A stretch of 64,000 nt of DNA, taken from NCBI GenBank assembly GCA_965230765.1, contig CBDDLR010000001.1, positions 1,116,001 to 1,180,000 on the forward strand, read 5' to 3'. The notes below the pieces were generated by a model that worked only from the letters and a program-made list of their open reading frames with translations, ran no database searches and was not told where the DNA came from. The stretch is from Sunxiuqinia sp965230765. Lineage in GTDB: Bacteria; Bacteroidota; Bacteroidia; Bacteroidales; Prolixibacteraceae. Shown in pieces: positions 16,830-23,887 of the stretch; position 1 is the stretch's first letter, and each line of letters begins with the position of its first letter. Position numbers and translations under genes: made by a program.

Positions 16830-17714
16830 TTATTTTTCATTATTCATTTTAGCAGTGACAACGGGAACACGTGGATCAAGCCCTTTCCAGGAATCGTAAA
16901 TCCATTTGTGATCCGGGTCATCGGTATTTGCCAGGGATTGGTCGCTTCCGGTTAAAAAGTTCAGGTAGTAAACATTATAACCATGTCCGGCAGCAACAGG
17001 GTGGTAGCCTTCGGGTATCAAAACCACGTCGTTGTTTTGTGCAACGGCAATTTCATCCAGGCTGCGATCGTCATTGTATATGCGTTGAATGGCAAATCCT
17101 TGTGGCTTATCTACTTTGTAAAAATATGTTTCTTCCAAACAGGCTTCTACCACGTTTCCATTTTCGTCGATCTTTCTGGTGTCGTGTTTGTGTGCAGGAA
17201 ACGAACTCCAGTTGCCGGAAGGCGTATAAACTTCAACACAAACCAGGCGGTGGCAATCAAATCCTGGTTGCACTAAACTGTTTATCTGGCGGGTAGCGTT
17301 ATCACCTCCACGGATTTCAATGGCAGCTTCCTCAGGTTGTTTAAAATAGGCAGGATGATCCTGGTCTGTTTCACACCAACCATAGGCAATATCTAGTGAT
17401 TCACTTTCAGCGGTCAGTTCAAACTGGGTGTTTCTTGGAAGATAAAGTGTGTGCGCAATTCCGCTGAATACATCTTTTCTGCCATTCACGGTTTCCCAGT
17501 TTCCTTTATCGCTTTTTACGGAATAATTACCACCAAGTAAAATGATGGCATACTCGTTGCCTTCGGTGTTGGCAGTCCAGGTTTCACCTTTTTTCATCTG
17601 GCGAGCCTGAAAGTTCAGGAATTGCCATCCTGTTTCTTCTTTCGATATGCTTTGATAAATTGATTGTTGCATATCAGGCTTTGCCAAAAGTGGATATTTT
17701 TTGTCTTTTATCAT
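16830..17714 (-). CDS. iolB: 5-deoxy-glucuronate isomerase
   Basis: The protein has 294 residues, normal for IolB/KduI-type bicupins. It shows the conserved metal and substrate segments FPAHKHDTRK, EETYFYKVDKPQGFA, IPEGYHPVAAGHGYNVYYLN and the C-terminal WIYDSWKGLDPRVPVV. IolB isomerises 5-deoxy-D-glucuronate to 2-deoxy-5-keto-D-gluconate, the substrate that IolC normally phosphorylates. It starts three bases after the aldolase gene stop, so the two are tightly coupled. A small CCTGAA-A-TTCAGG hairpin (16812-16824) lies in the gap to the transaldolase-family gene. Confidence 0.93.
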   Translation of the reverse strand: MIKDKKYPLLAKPDMQQSIYQSISKEETGWQFLNFQARQMKKGETWTANTEGNEYAIILLGGNYSVKSDKGNWETVNGRKDVFSGIAHTLYLPRNTQFELTAESESLDIAYGWCETDQDHPAYFKQPEEAAIEIRGGDNATRQINSLVQPGFDCHRLVCVEVYTPSGNWSSFPAHKHDTRKIDENGNVVEACLEETYFYKVDKPQGFAIQRIYNDDRSLDEIAVAQNNDVVLIPEGYHPVAAGHGYNVYYLNFLTGSDQSLANTDDPDHKWIYDSWKGLDPRVPVVTAKMNNEK

Positions 17715-17717
17715 GGT

Positions 17718-18635
17718 TTAATTTTTAAGTTCATCAGCTTTTCCAACTGCATTAAACAGTTCGAATTTTTCAAGATTAAATTCTTCAAAGGCTTCCATAA
17801 ATGTTTTTCCGGGGACAATCGGATCAAACTGGGCAGGTGACATTTTGAAAAACTCACGATATACCCTTGTCCAGATGAGCCTTGAATCTGTTTCAATATT
17901 TATTTTGCATACGCCATAAGAAATTGCTTTCCTGATTTCTTCAGAGGAAACACCTCGTGCGTCAGTGCCCAGTCTTCCTCCAGCTGCGTTGATTCGTTGT
18001 ATTTCATCAAAAATGACTGCAGAGCCTCCGTGCATAACCAATGGAAAATCAGGTAGCTCCTGCTGTATTTTTCCCAAAATATCGAATTGTAACCCCTGTT
18101 TGTCCGAAGATTTGTAGGCACCATGATTGGTTCCAATTGCTACTGCCAGGCTGTCGCAACCAGTTCTGGAAACAAAATCCACAACTTCTTCAGATTGTGT
18201 ATATTTTTCGTTTTCAACCTCGGCACATACTCCTAATTCTGCCTCAACAGCAATCTGTTTCAAATGGGCTTTTTCAACCAGCATTTTAGTCAGAGCTACA
18301 TTTTCTTCGTAGGGATCATGCGAAGCATCGATCATTACCGAGGCGTAATGACCTGAATCAATTGATTGAAGCACGTGTTCTTTGTTCCCGTGATCAAGAT
18401 GAATGGAAAATACGGTGTCTGGATATATTTTGGCTGCAGCACTGATCATCGGTAGCAACATTTCCTGGTGGGCATAGTTGCATGCTGTGGGAGTTGTTTG
18501 AACAATAAATGGTGCATTTGCTTTTTGAGCAGCACTAAACAACCCATGTATCTGCTCCATGCTCCACACATTTACCGCAGCAATTCCATATTTGCCGTAG
18601 CATTTCTTAAAAATCTCTTTGGTAGAAACCTGCAT
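17718..18635 (-). CDS. Class II fructose-bisphosphate aldolase family protein (IolJ- or FBA-type)
   Basis: The protein has 305 residues. It is a zinc-dependent aldolase barrel with the catalytic region SIHLDHGNKEHVLQ, the metal-site VEAELGVCAE and the VMHGGSAVIF and INIETDSRL phosphate-site segments. Family members cleave fructose-1,6-bisphosphate, tagatose bisphosphate, or 2-deoxy-5-keto-gluconate-6-phosphate (IolJ, giving DHAP and malonate semialdehyde). As first gene of the inositol operon it would usually be called IolJ. Because no iolC kinase is present to make the phosphorylated substrate, an FBA role downstream of a transaldolase is equally possible. Its promoter region carries a LacI-type operator at 18721-18742. 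Confidence 0.85.
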   Translation of the reverse strand: MQVSTKEIFKKCYGKYGIAAVNVWSMEQIHGLFSAAQKANAPFIVQTTPTACNYAHQEMLLPMISAAAKIYPDTVFSIHLDHGNKEHVLQSIDSGHYASVMIDASHDPYEENVALTKMLVEKAHLKQIAVEAELGVCAEVENEKYTQSEEVVDFVSRTGCDSLAVAIGTNHGAYKSSDKQGLQFDILGKIQQELPDFPLVMHGGSAVIFDEIQRINAAGGRLGTDARGVSSEEIRKAISYGVCKINIETDSRLIWTRVYREFFKMSPAQFDPIVPGKTFMEAFEEFNLEKFELFNAVGKADELKN

Positions 18636-18720
18636 TACTGAAGACCAGTTAATTAACCTTTAAATCTCTGATAAAATTAATACCGGTTGTGTGATATATG
18701 GATGGCAATAAGGCAAAAAC

Positions 18721-18742
18721 TTTATGCAAACCTTTGCATAAA
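18721..18742. promoter_or_regulatory. LacI-type operator upstream of inositol operon
   Basis: Perfect 10-base arms TTTATGCAAA and TTTGCATAAA flank a CC centre. The core resembles the LacI-family consensus TGCAAACGTTTGCA with one central change. It lies 86 bases before the first gene of the inositol operon. The nearby LacI-family gene (19751-20770) is the probable binder; this is inference. No clear TAnnTTTG box was found beside it. Confidence 0.7.
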
Positions 18743-18811
18743 ACATTCCAAAACACACCTGTCAAATAGATTAATATCAGTATGTTGTGTTCAATTTCAG
18801 CGTGCAAAAAA

Positions 18812-19726
18812 TCAAAAGATAGATAGCTCAGACTTTGTAGTAAATTCCTCCAGAAACCGCACTCCTTTATACGAATTTCCCTTGTCGTTTAACTTTGGGC
18901 TCCAAACAGCAATGGCATAATAATCTGGATGAACAGCAACAATACCTCCTCCCACGCCGCTTTTCCCTGGCAGCCCAACTTTAAAGGCAAACTCTCCAGA
19001 TTCATCATAGAACCCACAAGTTTGCAGTAAGGCATTTAGTCTTTTAGATTGACTGACAGTTAATATTTTAGAGCCATCAGCTATTTTAGCGCCATGATTG
19101 GCTAAAAATAAAAACTGTCTGGAAAGTTCCTCACAACTCATGGTTAGTGAACAAAGATCAAAATAGAAATCAAGCACTTCTTCGGGGTTATTCTCCAAAT
19201 TTCCGCATGATTTAATGAAGTTACAAATGGCAATGTTCCTGTACCCAACCGACTTCTCAGATGCTGCAATTTCGTTTGAAAAATGGATATCCTGAATATT
19301 TGCAATTTCCCTAATGAACTCCAGGAAGTCTTCACGTGGATTTTTAAGGTTGCTGATTAAAATATCTGAAATAACAATAGCACCAGAATTTATGAAAGGA
19401 TTTCTTGGAATTCCGTTATCTGCCTCTAACTGTACGAGTGAATTAAATGGCGTTCCCGAAGGTTCAACTCCAAGCCTGTCCCATAGTTTTTCACCAAGCA
19501 TTTTATAGGCAATGCACAGCGAAAAAACTTTGCCAATACTTTGAATTGAAAACTTCTTTTGATAATCCCCAATTCCGTATTCAAATCCGGATAAAGTTGA
19601 TATATGTACACCAAAGTTAGCCGGATCAACTTCTGCCAATTCAGGAATATATGAAATGATTTTGCCTTTATCATTAATTCCGTTTATCTGCTGGTAGATT
19701 CCTTCAATTATCGTTTTATATTCCAT
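18812..19726 (-). CDS. glsA: Glutaminase A
   Basis: The protein has 304 residues, the normal length. It is a serine-dependent beta-lactamase-like fold with the SxxK motif Ser63-Lys66 in FSIQSIGKVF, GTPFNSLVQLE, the NPFINSGAIV loop and GLPGKSGVGGGIVAV. It hydrolyses L-glutamine to glutamate and ammonia in the cytoplasm. The gene lies 24 bases downstream of the lacI-type gene and is probably co-transcribed with it, ending just before the inositol operon promoter region. A functional link to inositol use is not evident. Confidence 0.93.
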   Translation of the reverse strand: MEYKTIIEGIYQQINGINDKGKIISYIPELAEVDPANFGVHISTLSGFEYGIGDYQKKFSIQSIGKVFSLCIAYKMLGEKLWDRLGVEPSGTPFNSLVQLEADNGIPRNPFINSGAIVISDILISNLKNPREDFLEFIREIANIQDIHFSNEIAASEKSVGYRNIAICNFIKSCGNLENNPEEVLDFYFDLCSLTMSCEELSRQFLFLANHGAKIADGSKILTVSQSKRLNALLQTCGFYDESGEFAFKVGLPGKSGVGGGIVAVHPDYYAIAVWSPKLNDKGNSYKGVRFLEEFTTKSELSIF

Positions 19727-19750
19727 GTTCGTTCATAAAGCTTTTTTGGT

Positions 19751-20770
19751 TTATCTGGAAGAACCACGAATGATCAGTTCCGGGAATAGTGATTCGTTCC
19801 TAATTCTTAGGTTCGTATTTGTTGCGATTATTTTTTTCATTAAAATCCGGGCTGAAAGCATTCCCATTTGATAAGTTGGCTGCCAAACAGTAGATAGTGA
19901 AGGCTTGAAGTAGCACGAATATGGAGCATCATCAAAACCAATAACCGAAATTTCATCAGGAATGGAAATACCTCTTTCTTTAATGACATACATTGCCCCA
20001 ATTGCCACGCCATCGTTTATGGAAAAAATTGCATCGGGAATTTCTTCCAAAGCAAGGAGTTGGTTGGTCGGTTCAATCCCAAACTCCGGGGTAAAGCCAT
20101 TTGTTTCAACAATGTATTCTTCACGAAAAGGAAGATTGTATTTTGAGAGTACGTCTTTATATGCTTGCAACCGGTGTTTTGAAGTAGAAAGTGTTTGAGG
20201 ACCTGCAATATGAGCGATTCGCCTGCACCCTGTATTGATTAAATGCTCAACTGCCTGAAAAGCGCCATTGTATTCATCAACCAGAACTTTGTCAACCTCC
20301 AGCTCTTCACAATCACGATCAAAAATTACTAGTGGAATCTGATTTTCTTTTAAGGCTTCTAAATGCGCATAATTCTTAGTCTTTGAAGAAGGAGAAACCA
20401 AAAAACCATCAACATTAATCGAGTTGAACTTTCGAACGATGTTTTGTTCTTCCTCATACGACTCGTTGGACTGACCAATAATGATGTTGACCCCGACTGA
20501 ATTTACAAAGTCCTGGATGCCGTTGATGATGGATGCGAAAAAGAAGGTGGTAATTTCTGGAACAATTACGCCAATGGTGTTGGTCTTTTTAGTTAGCAGG
20601 TTAAGCGCTGTCAGGTTGGGTTGGTAGTTCAATTTACGGGCAAGGCGAATTACCGCATTCCTTGTTTTTTTGCTAATCGCCGGATGGTTATTTAACGAGC
20701 GCGAAACTGTAGATGGGGATATTCCCAATTCTTTGGCAATTTCAGTAATGGTTGTCCTCGTTTTTTTCAT
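19751..20770 (-). CDS. LacI family regulator, probable inositol operon repressor
   Basis: The protein has 339 residues from the ATG at 20770; this start puts the helix-turn-helix (TTITEIAKELGISPSTVSRSLN) near the N-terminus as in all LacI proteins, and a longer in-frame form adds 20 unrelated residues. The hinge helix NLTALNLLTKKTNTIGVIVP leads into a periplasmic-binding-protein-like effector domain (about 65-335; VDGFLVSPSSKT, FDRDCEE, VIGFDDAPYSCYFKP). The effector is probably an inositol-pathway intermediate, by analogy and position. A TCCCTAA-AA-TTAGGGA palindrome (20772-20787) immediately precedes the start codon and may be autoregulatory. Confidence 0.88.
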   Translation of the reverse strand: MKKTRTTITEIAKELGISPSTVSRSLNNHPAISKKTRNAVIRLARKLNYQPNLTALNLLTKKTNTIGVIVPEITTFFFASIINGIQDFVNSVGVNIIIGQSNESYEEEQNIVRKFNSINVDGFLVSPSSKTKNYAHLEALKENQIPLVIFDRDCEELEVDKVLVDEYNGAFQAVEHLINTGCRRIAHIAGPQTLSTSKHRLQAYKDVLSKYNLPFREEYIVETNGFTPEFGIEPTNQLLALEEIPDAIFSINDGVAIGAMYVIKERGISIPDEISVIGFDDAPYSCYFKPSLSTVWQPTYQMGMLSARILMKKIIATNTNLRIRNESLFPELIIRGSSR

Positions 20771-21146
20771 CTCCCTAAAATTAGGGAAAAAGATGAAATT
20801 GCTCAACCAACTTAAATAAGCAATGAACAAAAAGTCAATCAGCTTACTCTAACAATCAAAAGCTTTGCAAATCTGCTAATGTGGCTTTCCTTTTATCGTT
20901 CAATGAACTGAATAAAGTATTTGGAAATATTGGAGGTAAAAGTTCTTAGGTAACAGTTCCCGTAGTGATGATTCATGCTTTTTTTACATTTATTTAATGA
21001 ACTGTAAACCAATTAATAATATAAATATTCCCGAAGAGTTAAACCGAATATCGGGTTATTTGTATATAATAAAAATAAGTTGTTAAAAGTGGAGTATGTC
21101 TACTCGTATTATAAATCAAACTAAATGATAATTAAATGAGAAAACT
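20771..21146. other. 376-base divergent intergenic region
   Basis: The region is AT-rich and separates the lacI-type gene from the secreted protein gene at 21147. Apart from the palindrome at 20772-20787 next to the lacI start, no convincing TTG/TAnnTTTG promoter pair, RNA gene or small reading frame is seen. The 100 bases before 21147 look like an AT-rich leader. Confidence 0.5.
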
Positions 21147-22187
21147 ATGAAAAAATTAAGTTTACTTCTATTATTCTTTTGTGCAGTTACATTGACAGCA
21201 ACATCTCAGGAACTAGGAAAGAAGAGTTTATCGGTGACAAGTATGAAGTCTCAAAATCTGGCAGAAGCTCCCAAGAAGGTGTACATCAATAATTTCAAGA
21301 TTTACTACCAAATGATTGCAGAAGCTCAAAAGACAGTTTATGGAGGACGTCAATTTGGTGGAGGTTCCTACACTGGGGATGCTACCGCAAAGCTGGCTGT
21401 TGGTGTTGAAGGCTTGCAACCAGAAGATCTTCAGCAGCTCACAGACCAAATTTACAACGACTACATTAAATCATTAGAGTCAAGAGGAATAGAAGTGACC
21501 ACTGCCAGGGATATAGAGACGATACCTTTTTTTGCTGAGCATCAAAAATTAGATGGTCCCAGAATAAACCAGGAACAGGTTAAGGGAAGTTTAATGGTAA
21601 TTCCAACACCTTTTTCTTATCATGTTCAAAAGGTAACCAAAAAGGGAAAAGAAAAGTCAGGTGGCCTGATGGGAGCAATAACAAAACAAAATGACTTCAC
21701 GTCAGCACTTTATCACAAAGGACTACCAAAAATTAGTAGGGATTTAAACGATGCCATTGTGGTAGATATTGCAATTAATGTCCCAAGTATCTACTTAGAC
21801 CCCAAATCCAAGCTGGGAACTGCAAAAGTTAAAGGTGGACCGTACTTAAGGGTGCAGAATGCGCGAGCAACCTATTCTTCTGGGAAAGGGAATAAGCCTG
21901 GAGCAGCATATCCAGAGGCAGCAGTAGAAATTCTCTTAATTCAACCTTTAGTAATTAACGGAGTATTTGCAAGTGAAGAGTTTAAGGCAGTGGCAAACAA
22001 AAGCAGAACAACCATTCCTTCCTATGCAGCTTTTTTCACCGTAGAAAACACAAGTGTCGAGTTGACCAATACAATTGAATGTGAAGCAAGTATCTATAAA
22101 GACAAGGTTAGCAACGCAGTGAAAATATTTCTAGATGCCTCTTTGGAGAAGTTTGATTTAGGATTGGCAGGTGAAAAAGCGAAGTAA
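21147..22187 (+). CDS. Secreted protein of unknown function
   Basis: The protein has 346 residues and matches no family I recognise. Residues 1-20 are a signal peptide ending TATSQ; there is no lipobox cysteine, so it is a soluble periplasmic or outer-membrane-associated protein. It has alternating strands and helices with no cysteine-rich or catalytic motif. Recognisable stretches are KKVYINNFKIYYQM, LTDQIYNDYIKSLESRGIEV, DLNDAIVVDIAINVPSIYLD and a C-terminal helix SNAVKIFLDASLEKFD. The early part looks like a small alpha/beta module of the kind seen in envelope stress proteins, but this is only an impression. It stands alone, with its own long upstream region, and a palindromic repeat follows. 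Confidence 0.7.
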   Translation: MKKLSLLLLFFCAVTLTATSQELGKKSLSVTSMKSQNLAEAPKKVYINNFKIYYQMIAEAQKTVYGGRQFGGGSYTGDATAKLAVGVEGLQPEDLQQLTDQIYNDYIKSLESRGIEVTTARDIETIPFFAEHQKLDGPRINQEQVKGSLMVIPTPFSYHVQKVTKKGKEKSGGLMGAITKQNDFTSALYHKGLPKISRDLNDAIVVDIAINVPSIYLDPKSKLGTAKVKGGPYLRVQNARATYSSGKGNKPGAAYPEAAVEILLIQPLVINGVFASEEFKAVANKSRTTIPSYAAFFTVENTSVELTNTIECEASIYKDKVSNAVKIFLDASLEKFDLGLAGEKAK

Positions 22188-22230
22188 TCGAATGGCATAA
22201 GCATCACCTTAACGTTATTTGAAGTTCTGG

Positions 22231-22391
22231 ATGACGAGTATGTCCAAAAAGTAAGCATAATTGTGTATTTAATGAAATTCAGTTTTATCCTAACCCTAAA
22301 GGGAACCTGAATTTCAACGACTTCCCTTTAGGGAATGTAAGGGTGAAAGTTGTTGAAGGTGCAGATAAGGTACTTTTTGGACATCCTCATC
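22231..22391. repeat. Nested palindromic element containing REP-like copy 2
   Basis: Outer arms TGTCCAAAAAGTA (22241-22253) and TACTTTTTGGACA (22371-22383) are perfect 13-base inverted repeats, with partial pairing further out. Inside are 12-base arms CCCTAAAGGGAA (22294-22305) and TTCCCTTTAGGG (22322-22333), and a TTCAACGACTT / AAAGTTGTTGAA pair. Bases 22312-22335 equal the reverse complement of 5405-5428. The structure resembles a small non-autonomous (MITE- or REP-type) element. Confidence 0.7.
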
Positions 22392-22402
22392 TTGCTTTCC
22401 GC

Positions 22403-22430
22403 AAAAAGGTTCCGATTTCAAATCGGAACC
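22403..22430 (-). terminator. Rho-independent terminator for the gene at 22459-23739
   Basis: Perfect 11-base arms GGTTCCGATTT (22408-22418) and AAATCGGAACC (22420-22430) have a single-base centre. On the minus strand the hairpin is followed by TTTTT (22407-22403). It lies 29 bases past the stop codon of the minus-strand gene. Confidence 0.85.
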
Positions 22431-22458
22431 GATCAAGGTACTGAGATTCAATTGTTCT

Positions 22459-23739
22459 TTATTCGTTTGAAAGAGAATACAGATTCTCATTCTTTTCAGG
22501 CTCCCAAGAAGCAAAACTGGCAGAAGACAATAAGCCACGTAACATACCATGGAAAAGACGAGCTGGTTTTAATTTGGCAATTGTACAATTGATAACCTGA
22601 ATTTCATAGGGAATATCAATGGCTCGTTGTTCCAGGAAATCCCTTACTTCGAGGTAACTGCGTTCATAATATTTCAGCGAATTGTCATTGGGTTTAAAAG
22701 AAATATAATTACTTACATCAGCTTTGTCATTCCAATCATATTGGAAATAGGTTGAAAGAAGGTTTGTTGCTTCTTTTGGTAAGGTTGTGTACCAATAATT
22801 AAATGCAGATGTAATTTTCAATAGTTCACCTGGACTTTCAGAATCCATTGATAGTTTGCTAAAGTTTGCCTGGTGCAGCTCTATCATTGGATTTAACTCT
22901 GACCAGAAATTTGACATTTCACTCAGCCGTTCAATGTCTTTTATTGGTTTGTCGCTTGGCAACCCAACAAGAGCAATGTCGGCAAAGAAGGTTTTATCTT
23001 CGTTTTTTAATTGATTGATTAACAGTTCTGTTTGCTGGAAAGTACTTTGAAGTTTTCTAATTTCAATTTGTGTGCTTTTAAAGTCACGTTTGACTATGTT
23101 ATTTTCAATAGCGTAATAGCATTGCTGAATTTCATCCAGTTTTTCTTCTAACCTTGGGCTTTCATTACCAGTAGCTTTGATATTTCGAGATTCATACCAA
23201 GCTTCAGATTTTCCTATAATATTTAAATGAATAATGGCTTCTGCTTTATCTTCTTCAAGCATCACCAGTTCTTCTTCGGTATATTGCCAGGATGATTTAA
23301 CTGAAATTTTTATATATGGATTTTCTACCTTTCGAGAAGGGGCATTGACCCAAAGCAATTGTAAGTTTGGATGAACTTTTTGCGAGCGGAACTTAATCTT
23401 GCTATCCGCATCAACCAGAAAGTCCTGGTTTAATAACTTCCATTCGTAATTTACAGCGTTATCGTTGTATTTAAGGTAATTTTCAGTTTGTGATTGAATA
23501 ATAGCACTGGAAGAAATGTCTGCATATTTTTCCGGGAATTTTGTGAAGTCCCTTCTACCTCCTTCAAAGGTGAGATCTATTTTAACCAACTGTCCGCTGG
23601 CAACATCCAGGATGTCCCCATCTTTAAATTTTTCCCCGTTTACATTTATTTCAATGTAAGGTTTTCTTACTGGCTGAGTACCGAAAACTAACCCCCAAGC
23701 AAGAAAAAGGGATGCTAATATTAACAACAACCTTTTCAT
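22459..23739 (-). CDS. Secreted protein of unknown function with charged helical region
   Basis: The protein has 426 residues and is not recognised. Residues 1-20 are a signal peptide (LLLILASLFLAWGLVFGTQ). About 25-175 is beta-rich and domain-like (KPYIEINVNGEKFKDGDIL; VKIDLTFEGGRRDFTKFP), suggestive of an Ig-like fold. About 190-270 is mainly helical and charged (ESPRLEEKLDEIQQCYY; STQIEIRKLQSTFQQTELL). A mixed C-terminal half follows. No catalytic motif or sorting domain is visible. It is transcribed alone, with its own terminator at 22403-22430, and lies between the unknown secreted protein at 21147 and the starch locus. No function is proposed. Confidence 0.7.
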   Translation of the reverse strand: MKRLLLILASLFLAWGLVFGTQPVRKPYIEINVNGEKFKDGDILDVASGQLVKIDLTFEGGRRDFTKFPEKYADISSSAIIQSQTENYLKYNDNAVNYEWKLLNQDFLVDADSKIKFRSQKVHPNLQLLWVNAPSRKVENPYIKISVKSSWQYTEEELVMLEEDKAEAIIHLNIIGKSEAWYESRNIKATGNESPRLEEKLDEIQQCYYAIENNIVKRDFKSTQIEIRKLQSTFQQTELLINQLKNEDKTFFADIALVGLPSDKPIKDIERLSEMSNFWSELNPMIELHQANFSKLSMDSESPGELLKITSAFNYWYTTLPKEATNLLSTYFQYDWNDKADVSNYISFKPNDNSLKYYERSYLEVRDFLEQRAIDIPYEIQVINCTIAKLKPARLFHGMLRGLLSSASFASWEPEKNENLYSLSNE

Positions 23740-23887
23740 GATCCTTCATTTTTGTTTTCAACACACAATAATTAAGTAAACTGAAGATCGTTGTTAATAT
23801 GTTATCCAGACAGAGCATAAAACCGTATTTAGAGAATAATTAACTACGATCCTTTCTGTCTTTATTACCCTTAACTATTTAAATACC

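Noticed and set aside
8707..18635. Search for an IolC-type PfkB kinase within the inositol operon
   Set aside because: No PfkB signature (GG near the N-terminus, or DTxGAGD near the C-terminus) is present in any gene of the operon or window.
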